Assembly (NCBI RefSeq): GCF_000003855.2
Contig: NW_003101682.1
Span: forward strand, 7,638,141 to 7,702,140
Direction: 5' to 3'
Origin: Blastomyces gilchristii SLH14081
Lineage: Eukaryota; Ascomycota; Eurotiomycetes; Onygenales; Ajellomycetaceae
DNA: 64,000 nt
The notes beneath the pieces are model-generated. The model did not search any database and was not told where the DNA came from. It worked only from the letters and a program-made list of their open reading frames with translations. Positions 50,167 to 62,393 of the stretch are shown one piece after another. Position 1 is the first letter of the stretch. Each line of letters begins with the position of its first letter. The translations under genes and the position numbers were made by a program.

Positions 50167-50990
50167 CGTGAATCACGATATTTCTTCCTTGTTCTGGGCT
50201 TTCTTTGTATACTATTATAGGGTAGTCTGATATAGTTACAGGGTAGAGGGGTGGGCAGCGAGAATAGTCTCGAAGAAATTGCGCAATGAATACTCAAATA
50301 AGTCCAGGGGTACTAACAGCAGTACCTTAAGAGCTGCTGCCCGACTCGTAAAGAGCTGCGGTTCAGTAAGATGAAAGATATAGTAGTAGACGCATATATG
50401 AAAACCTGAAGGCATAATACCCAGGCAAACAGTGTGTATATCTGCGCGTGTCCAATAAGTACTCGCAGAGAGGAAGAAATAAATAGAAGGGGCTTTGACA
50501 CGCTCAGCAGGAGCGTCTTTCCCACGCCGTGGGCTACAGCAGGCTTCATCGTTGCCCTTGACAGAATATCGAAGAAGAAGTAAATATCCGTCTAGATGGC
50601 GGATAGGAAGGAGCATCTGCTCTGTCTTGTTGCGCTGTTTCGGCCTGTGTGTATACTGAGTCTCATTCGCTAGTTAGTGGAAGAGCGGATAGGCTTCTTG
50701 GCCGTTGTGAGAAAGAGAGGAAAAGATCCTTCTTGAGAATAGAGTATAAGATTGCCTGTCACTTGGAGAGAGTTCAAATGGATAAAAATTTAGACTGAAA
50801 GCAGTGCATAAGCTGTGTCTCTCATCCACTCAATGAACTTTGAAAAGCACTCTATCCCCTCATCTGGCAGCAAGGCACAATTAGCGCGATAGTTAGTTAC
50901 CATTAGTGTAACGATTAAGCTGTTAGCTCATTACTGTCAGCTTTTCTGTTCATCATCATCACATTTCTCCGTCATCATCTACTCGAGTTT
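50167..50990 (-). other. 5' flank of the deacetylase gene
   Basis: About 820 bp of normal composition upstream of the start codon; the transition to AT-rich sequence is near 51000. It should hold the promoter. Open frames here (for example 50616-50236, minus) lack recognisable domains and are not called. Confidence 0.5.
50206..50220 (-). promoter_or_regulatory. TATA-like element
   Basis: On the minus strand CTATAATAGTATACA, 40-54 nt before the ATG. Plausible as a core-promoter element by sequence and position only. Confidence 0.3.
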
Positions 50991-51204
50991 GTGTATAATA
51001 TCACTGTGAAAGAAAGAGAGTAAAAGAGAATAAAGAGAGAGTTTCAAGATTAAAATCTGCTTACACTGTAGATGATATTTCTCTCTGTTAGAGAAGCTGA
51101 TGTTGACAGAAGTTCTATTTATTTATATTATAATATAGCTAAACACTTTGAGTTTTATTAGATAGAAGATATTATACACTTATTTTTCTTCTTATTTTAT
51201 ATTA
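50991..51204. other. AT-rich spacer
   Basis: AT-rich sequence with purine-rich GAAAGAAAGAGAG-type runs. No gene seen. Confidence 0.5.
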
Positions 51205-51515
51205 ATAAATGAATTCTACCCTCTTACCACCACAACTGCCTCTACCGCCCCGCAACTCTCTCTACCTCTACTCTTCTTACCACCCCTTTTACCCTCTACT
51301 CTCTAATCTCTCTATCATCACCATCATCTCTACCGCCTCTATCACTCTCTCTCTCTATCACTCTCTTCCACCCTGTATCACTTCTACCACTTCTACCACT
51401 CTTTTCACTCCTTTCACCCCTTTCACTTCATCTACCCCTTCTACCTCTTCTACCCCTTTCATCTCTTTCACTCTTTACTCTCTCTACTGCCTCTATCACT
51501 CTCTTTCAACCAGTA
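51205..51515 (+). repeat. G-poor, C/T-rich low-complexity tract
   Basis: About 310 bp made of irregular repeats of CTCTAC, CACTTTCAC, CCCCTT and TCTACC, with only about eight G on this strand. It gives a 131-codon open frame (51209-51604) rich in Ser, Thr and Pro that is most likely a by-product of the simple sequence. CC dinucleotides are intact here, unlike in the surrounding repeats. Confidence 0.75.
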
Positions 51516-52319
51516 TCATCTCTATGACTATTATCAGATTAATCAGAATCATACAGGCTGCAGAGCCAGCGGCTCAATCTTTAAATTCAAAGAGATGCAT
51601 ATGACATCATATGAGATTATGTTACAGAGAATTTAGTAGTGCATGCTATGAACATAGAGATCAAAGATGAATGTAGAGAAAAGTATAAGAAATGTAAATA
51701 CTGTAGAGAATGTATAAAAAGAGCAGAATGAAAAAAAGAATGAAGATTTGAAAATTGATTTGAGCTGAAGATATAAATTAGAGCATTTAAATATTTTTAA
51801 TAAGATGTATGTAATATCACATTATAATGTTTTTTGCATGAAAAAGTTAGTTTTTCTATAATAAATATAGTATATTAATAAATGTATAGATTGTAATGAA
51901 TGTATTGATTGTAATAAACGTAGAGAAAAGTATAAAAAATATAAATACAGTAGAGAACATCTGTAAAGAAAATAAAGAAAATTAATATCAGTTATTCAAC
52001 TAACTGTTTCAATTTTATTAAATGAATTTATTGACTACTGCAGCTATTACCTGTGACAATCTCTCTAAATTATGTGATCAATCACTATATTAAGCTTTTT
52101 ATAAATATTTTTATTAATATAATTTTCCACTATACTACAGATTATAATCTGAAGAGTATGTTTTTCTTTTCAAAATATTATATTAATATTTCAACAAGAG
52201 TAGTTCATCTTTTTCAGAAAAACTCTTACTTTGTATTAAAATATTTCATTTTCTCTAAATCTATCAGTTGATAAATTTATATTCTTTGCAAAAAAACGCA
52301 TTGTTTATTGCGAATAATG
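51516..52319. other. AT-rich region with two small Cys-rich frames
   Basis: Mostly AT-rich. Two related ~55-bp stretches at 51668-51722 and 51909-51975 read ECREKYKKCKYCRECIK and CNECIDCNKRREKYKKYKY in plus frames, and share GTAGAGAAAAGTATAA. They may be remnants of a zinc-binding protein or a chance AT-rich repeat. Nothing else recognised. Confidence 0.35.
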
Positions 52320-52576
52320 TGTAAGAATAAGTACTTGTAGGTGATTATTCAGTGATTCACAGCTTAGTATAATATGTACTAATAGCTACTAGAAGTATTC
52401 ATAGTAGAAAGATAAATATAGAGATTGAATGTATAATAGTATTCAAGCTGAGTTATAAATAGTAGTCATGAACTTTAGTCTATATAGTTATATATAGTCA
52501 AGAGCTGCTAACTCTATTAATTACATAAGAGATAGTAATAAAGATAAAATATCTGTAAGAAGTAAAATTTCTTATA
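52320..52576 (-). repeat. G2-family 3' LTR
   Basis: 257 bp with TGTAAGAATAAG at the left (outer) end and TTTCTTATA at the right; strongly mutated relative to the G2 LTRs. Confidence 0.85.
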
Positions 52577-53428
52577 TACTCTTTTCTCTCTAAAGCTATA
52601 TCTGTGAAGTCTTTTACTGAGTAATTTTATAGAATCAGACTCAGTACTGTAGTAATACTCATTAATAACTCTTCATATCTATAAAAAATCTCAGTGAGGA
52701 AAAGTCTCTTATTACTATTAAGAGAAAAGAGTCTATTACTCAGTTTCTTATTTCATAAAATTCTTTATAATCTGCAGATCTTTCTCTGACTACTATATAT
52801 ATTTATCTTATATCTTTTAATCAGAAGAGTTGAAGTTAACTCTCAATTATTATTTCATAAGATTCTTATATACTTGTCACACAGATTTATTTTACAGCTT
52901 TCAATTCAGAGAATTTTACTTAAGTCTCAATTATTCTTTTAGAAGATTCTGATATAACTGTTACACAGATTCATTCTGCATGTTAAATCGCTTCTTATAA
53001 GATAATTATTATTAAAGAGAAGTACTTATAAGTTAATCTTTTATTTATTCTTATAAATAATTATTCTTTGATAATATAGAGTTGTAAGAAATTTTTCATT
53101 CTTTCATTAACTCTGTAAAATTATAGAATCAAGATATACATAGTCTGTAATTACTCTTTATAATCACTTAGAAAGATTCAGATCTGTGATTTATAATTAC
53201 TCTTTATTTACTAGAGTAATCTAACTATTTCACAGAATTACTTAGAGTGTAAATAGATCTTTTTAAAGTAGTATAAATATCTCAGATCTGTCTGCAGAAT
53301 CTTATTTTCTCTTCTCTTTTTCTATAACAGCTCTTATTTTTATAATCTGTGTATATCTTTATTTATCTGTCAAGTTTTTTTACAGAGATAATAGAGAGAG
53401 AGTGTTTCTGACAATATCTACATATTGA
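52320..53428 (-). mobile_element. G2-family remnant: 3' LTR plus internal end
   Basis: Minus-strand copy of the last ~1.1 kb of a G2-type element. The LTR at 52320-52576 matches 13257-13514, and the internal part to 53428 matches back to about 12490 in G2 (GATATTGTCAGAAACACTCT near its edge). It is cut cleanly at 53428 by the sequence beginning TGTAATGTGG. Confidence 0.85.
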
Positions 53429-54565
53429 TGTAATGTGGTTCGGGAGAACGTACGACCGCCGGATAATAACGCGGCTGCTTCCGAACATGCTTACACTTCT
53501 AAATATGCTTACAAATGTGAAGGAGTTATAGCGGCCACTAATTAATTTAGTATAACATATATAAGAAGTCAGCGTACACCTGTGATCATACACTGACTCA
53601 AGCAATCTTTGAATCACATGTGATAGCATTTCTAAAAACTGATGAGAAGTGCAGGCTTCTTCAGAGTGTGATAATTCTGTCTACAAAGCAATTTGTAGTT
53701 ATCATGTCAGTGTGATTCTAAAACACATTAAAAAATAGTGTATAAAGAAGCAGTAAATGAAAGAGCATCTGAATGATACTACTCTGCTTATTGAGGAAAA
53801 ACTTCACACTCAGATGAATATCATGTATGTGAATGAATGAGATGTGAGAAAGAGAATGTAAGTGATGAACTAGATTCAAAGAAGATCACTCTCTACTCAG
53901 AAGAATAAAAGAGAGATAATCATTACTGAAGTCATATAATAATAATAGAAAACAGAAATCAGAAATTATATAACAATATAATGATATAATAATATAATAA
54001 TAGACATTATATAATCAATGAGAAATCACTGAAATGAATATCTTTTCTAGTTAATATGAACACTCTTCTCTACTATCTGAACTGAAAGATATGCAGAACC
54101 TCTCAGAGAATTTACTCAAAGTAGTAAGAAAAGCAGCTGAGATCACTGAATCAGAAGTGAAACTTCATATATATACAAGAATTCTAAATAAGATTAAGGC
54201 CTTGTATACACAGTGACAGGCTAAGACAGAAGTGAAGCAACAATTAATATTCATTATAAATTAAGTATTCACTATAAAGAGCTTCACTGACATAATTGCT
54301 ATCATTAATAAGAATAGGAAAAATCAGGTCATAGATCTGCAGCAGGAAATTGAATGTTTATACAGATAGATAATTATATCAAATCTGAAGATCTTATTAT
54401 AATTGTTCACAATCTCTTTAAAAGTGTACACATTATCTGAGATCACTGCATATAATGAGAATTTAAGCATGAAATATATCAAGTCAGAAGATCTGTCAGA
54501 GTTATTAGACTTCAATAATAACTGAAACAATAATGCTGCAATCAGCTAACTAAGTCAGATACAAT

Positions 54566-55071
54566 TAGACTGACCGTCAGAATCATTAATTTCATATTTG
54601 ATTTCATTTGATTTGATCTCATACATTTCTTGATGTGAATTTCACTGGAACTAGTCATTAAAAAAACGTGCAAAGTGACTATATATCAAATCTCAAAATG
54701 AAACCATGACTTGAAAAAAATGAGAAAGTGGTTTCATTTGATCTCATTTAGATTCATTCTTGACATAAAGTTACTATTTTTAGACATTTTAAGGTTTTCT
54801 TTAGACTATTTTTAATTTTTTAAAAAGTAACACTTTTTGATAATACTCAAATGAGATTTAAAGTCATTTAAAGCAATAAAAATAATTTAAATTGAGAAGT
54901 GAAAATCATGATCTCATTTGAAAAATGTGACAAGAGTAGACAGTAAGTTTCACTGAGACAGTATGAGACTACTATCTAATGTTAAAACCATGTAATGAGA
55001 TCAGTTGAATTAGTAATAAGACTATCAAAAATTCTGGTCCTGGTCTCAGACACGGTCACACGGTCAGTCTA
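54566..55071 (-). mobile_element. hAT-like MITE copy 4
   Basis: 506 bp, inverted relative to the other copies, flanked by GATACAAT and GATGCAAT (8 bp, one G/A difference). The right end keeps GACACGGTCACACGGTCAGT. Confidence 0.92.
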
Positions 55072-55122
55072 GATGCAATTATATTATCAGATTGAATATA
55101 AACTCATAGACAAACAGTTAAC

Positions 55123-55656
55123 TGTAACATGACGGAACCGAAGTGATGACTAGTCAGTGATATCATGTAGAAGTAGTTGTTTGAGAAGCTGTATAAATGA
55201 GCTTAACTATCTTGCTTGAATAGTGAGCTTGTAGACTACAGAGTTATTGTGAGAATATCACAGATATAATACTTAGTATACTAAGAAGATTATATGAGAA
55301 ATGCAGTAACTCTTATATATATTTCAGTAGAAGAAAAAACAAATCACTGACTTCTTTAATGAGAAGTCAGTATCTAGCTATTGTATATAGATAATGAGTG
55401 AATACTCTTCTTTCATTTCATGAGTGAGAATAGATGAAGTGATATCTCAGTGATGCCTCACTGTCAAGAAAGTGTAATCTGCTGATCTTGTATAGAAGTA
55501 GAGTTCTTATATTCATCAATCAGATCTTTCTATAATATATTTAAATAATGTCATAGAGTGATTGAAAACCAGTGCAAACAGAATGAAATTATTCATATGA
55601 AAGTGATAAGCTATGTGAAACTGTAACAGAGTTCTAACACAGCTGAAAGTATGATA
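55123..55656 (-). repeat. 3' LTR of G1-d
   Basis: 534 bp; the outer end reads TGTAACATGACGGAACCGAA on the plus strand, little mutated. Confidence 0.94.
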
Positions 55657-56131
55657 ATATTCTTCTCTTTAAGAGTATAGTTCTGATACTCTCAAAATTA
55701 TCAGATTAGAAGTTATCTTTGTTGTATAGTAATAGTAATCAATTAATTGACAGTATATATACTGTATATAATATAAAGAAATAGATGAGTTCTTCTGCTA
55801 ACTGTATAGATCTTTCTTTCTCATCTCTGTTTAAATTAAATATGTAATGAGTGAGTTTCTTATATATTGATTTAAAATGTGAAAAATGTAGTTAATAAGT
55901 AACTTACAGATCTCTCATTATATTCTGTTCTATATATAAAATTCTCTGCAAAAGTGATGTATTTTAGAGATAAAGTTAACAGTAGTGATAGAATTTTTTG
56001 AAAAGATCTTCTCTCTTCTATGATATATTTTTCTTCTCTCTTCTCTCAATTATAACAGTGAGTGCATGAGAGTATCATTCTTGAAAGATAATAAAGGACT
56101 TATTCTGATATTTTCTAGTGATTAAATGTCT

Positions 56132-56647
56132 TCATAATGCAGCTGCGGCCTCCATGACTGTCAAGAAAGCCAGATTGAAGATGAAGACAGCAGTGTCAAT
56201 GAGCTGCAGAAGCACTGCTCTTATTATCACATCTTCTTCTTCTATATCTCTTACAGCTGCAGTGATAGTAGCCATGCCTTGCAGTGAGGTGTTATCTCTT
56301 CTGCTGATCAGTTCATCTGTGTTCAGTTCTTTTTCTACTCTCTTCACTACTGTTATAACATTATTCTCTTTCTCAGTCAACACAGTGATGTATGACCCTG
56401 TGTGATCATTCAGAGAGAATCTTGAGAAGAGCTTGATTTCAGAAATAGCAGCTCTGAGAAGTCTAATCTGTAGTTTCTCTTCTGTGATATATCTAAGCTC
56501 TGCTTGAAATACTGCTGAGTTGAGTTTGCAGAGTCTCACAGTTTCTTTGTCTTCTCTCTGTGAAAAGACTTTAGTACAGTCTCTGACTGATATTATTATA
56601 TATCTATACTGCACTAAGCAGCTGAAGAAGAGAAGAATCTTATACAC
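56132..56647 (-). CDS. G1-d third ORF, uninterrupted 171-codon frame
   Basis: From ATG at 56647 to the TGA at 56134-56132 this frame has no stop, which is exceptional inside such a decayed element. The protein starts MYKILLFFSC, has a basic/acidic middle (SQREDKET, KLQIRLLR, SRRDNTSL), an IEEED acidic patch and a hydrophobic last ~20 residues (TAVFIFNLAFLTVMEAAAAL). It aligns along its length with 46061-46585 (G1-c) and with 1617-2139 (G1-a), sharing start and stop with the former. It lies between the chromodomain and the 3' LTR. I do not recognise it. It may be an accessory protein of the retrotransposon; whether this copy is expressed is unknown, and a non-coding explanation remains possible. 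Confidence 0.45.
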   Translation of the reverse strand: MYKILLFFSCLVQYRYIIISVRDCTKVFSQREDKETVRLCKLNSAVFQAELRYITEEKLQIRLLRAAISEIKLFSRFSLNDHTGSYITVLTEKENNVITVVKRVEKELNTDELISRRDNTSLQGMATITAAVRDIEEEDVIIRAVLLQLIDTAVFIFNLAFLTVMEAAAAL

Positions 56648-57499
56648 TTATCTCTTCTCTTACTTCTGTTATTTTTATTACATCTATAACAATGACTTCT
56701 GTCTCTCTGTAAGTATTATCTCACAGAAAGACATTGTATTAACTCTGATAAGAAGCTCAGATACTCAAGCAGTACAGAGTGAGAGTCTCAGAGCTTTAAG
56801 TATTAGTGAATTCTATCAAGACTAAAGAGATCTCTCTTACTTATCTATAAAAGAAGATAAAAGCATGAATCTCTGAGATGAAAAAACATCTCAGAATAAC
56901 TAGCTCTAAGAAGAAGTTAGCTAGTGCTGCTGTTAAAAGTACTACAGAGATTAATTACTAATTGAAGAGAATCTCACTTCAGTTAAAGCAGATAACTGAG
57001 ATATTTTATAAGTTAATAAATTAATACTTTCAGTATCTCTTATACTCTTCTACAGCATGCTTCTCTGCAGTGTCACAGTACTAACTTCTTAACAGATAAA
57101 GATATCAGTGTTGAAGACTTTAACAGTGAAAAATAAGTTTGATAAGAGTATAATTATTAATGAGTAGACTCTGAAGTTTCCTCTTTTTACTTTTTCAGCA
57201 GACTGCAGCCTCATTAGAATAGCAGCAGTCTGTAGATTAATAATATTAATCTTTATTAATTTTAAATATTTCTTTCTTTTCCTATTAATCACTTCAGAAA
57301 TTTTACACTTGTGTAGTCTCATTAAACTTCTAAAAATCCTTTGAGAGAAAATAGAAGAAGAGTGCTACAGAGTTCATAAGACACTGATTCATTATTATGA
57401 GATTATCTCTAAAAAACTCTTTGAGAAAAATGAGAAGTCTTAAGTAATATTTCTTATTCAATATCTCTAATGTATAATGAGACAGTCTCTACTAGCTAT

Positions 57500-60400
57500 C
57501 TTACAGCTTGTAATCTCTTTCTCAGCATTTTTCAAATGCTCAAGCAGTTTTCATGAATTCTCTGATAATGAATAATCTTCTTATTTAACAAGATATTAGA
57601 GCTTACTGTAATATATTCACTTATTCAATATTTTTTTTATAAGATATTTAATATCACTCTCAATCTCAATACTATTCAGCTGAGATGATTTCACTTCAGA
57701 GTATTACTGATAGAACTTTAAATAGAAAATGTGAAAAATAGAATGAATTGATTTCAATTCTGAGAGTAATTTCAACTTATATATCTACTTATTCATTACT
57801 CTTGTTACTGAGAAAGATTCTAGTCACTGCTTATTGAGCTTCTTACACAGTCTTATTATCTTAATATTCTTTGCTAAAAGTAGCACTTAATTCTCTATCA
57901 AGAACTTTATTAAAAGATGTTTTTAATTATAGTATTTCATTTATTACTTCTAAATACAGTAAATACTTTTCACTGTCTTTTCATAAATTTTATTTAAAAG
58001 TTTCAATCTTACTTTTACTTCTGATACTGAGAGATACTCTATTCTCTGTATCTATTTATTATTCTGACTGTTTATTCTTCTCTTGAAAATATTGTCCGCG
58101 ATGTCACTGAATAATGAAGAATTATATTCACAATAAGTATAGAAAGAAGATACTCTTAAGATTACATTCTTTATATTATTATATATGAATTCAGCAGTCA
58201 GAAGATGTTTAGACTAATCATTCTGATAATATAAATAGAATACTTGAAGATGCTGTTCTAATGTCTGATTCTGATATTCAGTCTGATTATCTGTCTGTAA
58301 ATGAAATGCAGTACTGAGAAGATATCTTATTATAAGATGATAATAAAAGACTGATCAGTACTTACTGATGAAGTGAGATTCTTGATCTGTTATTAATAAT
58401 TTCAGAGCACTGTGATTATAAATAATAATATGTAAAAACAGATTAGTTAATTCAGAGGCTTTAATCTTTTTATAAATAGAAATATATTTAGTCATCTTTA
58501 TAAAGTGATCAATAATGATCAAAATTGAGTCATATTCTTTAACTCTTATTGACTTCAGCAGATCAACTATGAAATTCATTGATAGATTCTGTTATAAGCT
58601 CTTTAAAACAGACAATGATATTAACTTACTGTATTACTTATACTGTGAGATCTTTATTCTTTGACAGATATTATAAGTCTTAACATACTCTTTGATATCT
58701 GCTCAAAGCTTGTCTTAAATATATTTATATTTTAGAAGCTTCTCAGTCTTCTCTAATCTGAAGTACTCTGTATGAGAATTATTATAATGAATTCTCAATA
58801 ACTTCTGACACACTACTCTACTACAAGAGATGAAGACTGAATCATTCAGCAGTAGAAGTTTATATTCTTCTAGTTATCAGTGACTTGATTTCTTAGTGAT
58901 ACTACTCTTCTCAGAGTCTGTCTCTTTCAAGTTCAAACTGAATTCTTTCTTCTTCAACTTCTGAATTCAAGCTGTAGTAGAGATATTTCTCTTCTATAAT
59001 TTATCAATAAATTTCAAAAGTAGTCAGATTGAAAGATTATAGACTGTTTCATTCTTTATCAATTCAATAATAGTAAGATATAATATAAGAAACTTATAAT
59101 CTTCAGTGTCAGTTCTCTGTAGAAATTCAGGTTTTCTTTCATCTTCTATACTGAGTTATACAGCTGTCTTATCAGTGCTGTTTCTGAGCTTCAGAGAATC
59201 TCAATTCTCTGCAGTCAGCTTCTTCTACAGTGATGATAGAGATTCTTTTATAGAATTCTTCTCTGTATTAATAATATTATAAACAGACTGTCTAGATAAT
59301 GTGTCAGCAGAGTTAAGCTGATCTGAATAGTATCAGATATAGAAATCATACACTGAAAGCAGCTCTGTTTATCTGGCTTGATATTCTATCAAGCTCTTTA
59401 TTATCAAGAAGTAACACAGATTTATATAATCAGTGAGAACTTACACTGAGTACTTACTACTCTGAAGATAATATTACCAGATTTTAAAGAATTCAACAAT
59501 TACTAATATCTCTTAATTATGAATATTATATCTTCTCTACATGAGTGATAACTTCTTAGAGAAGAAGATTACTGATCTTTATTCACAGTATCTTATAGAC
59601 TTTATAAAAAAGTCTTCTCTCACAGATATTTCATTATCTGTATTCTCAGAGATAATTATTCTCTGATTCTTTCAATATTGAAAGATCTTCAATATCAACT
59701 GTGAAAAGATTTCATAGATCTCATTTCTGAATGTATCAGTCTCACACTGACTGAGTAAGTTAAGATTAAAGTGATTCAGTATTATAATATCTGTAAAAGC
59801 TTGTTTCAATTCTACAAATATCTGTACAGTGTCTTGAGTGAGAAGAAACAGTCTTATTTTTCTGTCTTTCACACTTCTCTTTAACAGATCTGTAAGAGGG
59901 ACAGTAATCTATAAATATGTATAGATGAATTATCTGTAAAAATTCATAAATTCTAGAAATATCTGCATCTTGTAATATATTCACAGCACTGATCAGTTCT
60001 CAATGACAGAGATCTGACTTCTGTTCATTGAAATGCTGTTCATCTCAATAATATAATCTAAGAAATCAATCTTCTGCATGTAGAACAAGCATTTTTCAGT
60101 GTTTATATAGAGTTGATACTATCTCAAGTGACTTAATACTTCTGAATATGAGTATCATGTTCTTTCTCTGTTTTAAGAAGATTAGAATGTTGTTTAAGTA
60201 TACTATACAGAAGATATTAACAAGGCCTCACAGCATCTCATTTATATAGATCTGAAAGATGACTGAAGTATTATAAAGATTAAAAGATAAAACAAGATAT
60301 TTAAAATTGCTGTACTTAATATAAAAAGCTGTTTTTCAAATATTGTCTTTATTCACTCTGATTTTATAATAAACATCTCATATATCAATCTTTGAGAACA

Positions 60401-61020
60401 TCTTTGCTGCAGATAATCAATCAATCATCTCATTAATTAATGATAATAAATAGTGATTCTTAATCATCACTTTATTAAGATCTCTGTAGTCTATGCATAG
60501 ACATAGTCTATTATTCTTCTTAGATATAAAGAGTATAGATGTCTCTGCTGAACTCTTTAATAAGTATATTCAGTTCTTTGATTGCACTTTCTTAAGATAT
60601 TTATACAGAACATTCATTTTCTTTACAGATAAGCTATAAAGAGACTTGTACAGTATTATTACACTGTCTTTAAGATGAATCTTATATTATATCTTAATAT
60701 CAGAAAACTTCACTACTTCTCTTTCTGAAAAGACATTCTTATAATTTATAAAGAGATATTATATACATTCATCTTCAATGACAGATACTGCTGCTAGTCT
60801 TGTAGTAGAAGTAATGACTTCTTTATCTATTCTCAAGTCTCAGTCATCTGCTACATAGTATATTAACTCTATCTTTTTCTCAAGATTCTTCTGATAAAAC
60901 TCTTCAGATTTCTCTATCACTGTCTCTTCATCAGTGAGATAGTACTGTCATATCTAAGTGACTCAGTTAATAAGAGAATTGTTTTCTCTTAATTACAGAA
61001 GATCTAGAATGACATTCTCA
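57500..61020 (-). pseudogene. G1-d pol remnant
   Basis: Minus-strand order matches G1-c. RT lies around 60550-60000 with YLNN at 60200-60189, and an RT-to-RNase H junction fragment is open at 59984-59672. The integrase core at 58579-58355 reads MNFIVDLLKSIRVKEYDSIL and HFIKMTKYIS. The integrase C-terminal region is near 58130-57900 and the chromodomain remnant near 57600-57530. Both catalytic Asp of the YxDD box are Asn. Many stops. Confidence 0.85.
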
Positions 61021-62340
61021 TCTATGATATTAATAATATGAAGAAGTAAACTGCTCTTCTTAAAGATTTCTTCTAAGTCTGTAATCACATACTTCACTTA
61101 GATTATATTAAAATAATGATACTTCATTTCATTGATAAATTTTATATAATCTAACAGATCTATCTTCTTTCAACTCTTCATCAAAGAAAAGAAATAGAAT
61201 ATGAAGTTAATATTTACTCTGAAGTTGAGTAGTTATCTCACTAATATCTTCTTATTCAGAGTATACATTGTGATTATAATATAAACTCAGAGATATAAGA
61301 ATTATTAATTCTTTATTTCTTTCTCTTCTTTATCTTTCACAGATATATTTATCAGAAGAAGAGTTAACTTTGAGAAGATATCTTCTTAGTTTCTTCTCTT
61401 CTTCAGCTTTTTATAATTACTAGTATAGTGATTATCAGCTCTGTAGTTAAAATAGAGATCTTTATTAAATCTTTTATAATATTTCTTTACAGTGAGTGAA
61501 GAATCAGAATACTTGAAATTCTTCTTTACTTTCTCTGTACTAATGCTGTCACAGTGCTGTTTAGATTCTGTGATTAATTACTTAGAAGAGATCTTAGTAA
61601 TCTTTTTCTCAGAGAAGTGATTATTCAAATAGATCTGAGAAGTCAGATTGGTAAGCTCAGTGTGATTAATTGATAAACTCTAATACTGTGATATTATTAT
61701 CTACATTTTATAAGTCAGCTTCATGAGATAAAGCTGTATTTTTAATTGATTTAAATCATCAGTCAATTTCTCTCAATATTCTTCAAATCTTGTATTGAAA
61801 TCAGAAGAATTCTCATTATCTTATTAATATAATAAGTTGAACTGCTGTATTACTGTGAAGCTGCAGTTACAGTAATCTTCAATTTAATTCAGTAGAAAGT
61901 CTTTGAATTCTTCTTAAGTTATGACAGTATTAATATGCTCAAGCTTTCTCTTCTTGATAACTCAAGTACTCATAGAGATGTCTTCAAGAAGGTTGACAGT
62001 GTATATTACTTATATCTCATAAGTATTAAACTGACTCAGATTAAGGTGAAATTTCTGTTCAAGAATACAGATAAAGCTGTGAAATTCAGATAATATGTTT
62101 CTCTTATATCTCAGAGAATCTTCAATCTTAATCTCTCTATCTTCATAATAGATATAGATGTGTAGAAGCTGTGACAGTGACAGAGCAGTTGAAGAACTCA
62201 TGTCAAAGTGTGCAGCAGGTTCAGAAATCTCAGATTTCTGTCAGAATAGAGATGTACACACTCTAGAGAATGATATAGAGTTTTCTTCAGAGAATGAAAT
62301 TGAGTCAGTCTCAGCATGAGTGTGTGAGATTATATTAATC
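61020..62340 (-). pseudogene. G1-d gag and protease remnant
   Basis: Minus-strand gag from about 62340. The open fragment 62201-62010 (MSSSTALSLSQLLHIYIYYEDREIK..) matches the middle of gag in G1-c. The zinc-knuckle region is near 61440 and protease near 61230-61030. Broken by stops. Confidence 0.75.
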
Positions 62341-62393
62341 TGTTAATAGATCTTGACTAATTCAAACTTATAATCAGATTAAGTAATTTGAAT

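Noticed and set aside
49388..50230. Plus-strand ORFs of 69-90 codons
   Set aside because: They are antisense shadows of deacetylase exon 1.
50236..50616. 126-codon minus-strand ORF (and an overlapping 78-codon ORF) upstream of the deacetylase
   Set aside because: No recognisable domain, mutually overlapping frames and location in the likely promoter region.
51209..51604. 131-codon Ser/Thr/Pro-rich ORF
   Set aside because: It is the translation of a low-complexity C/T-rich tract with no conserved domain.
53363..53629. 88-codon minus-strand ORF
   Set aside because: It crosses the junction between the G2 remnant and E5, so it cannot be an ancestral gene of either.
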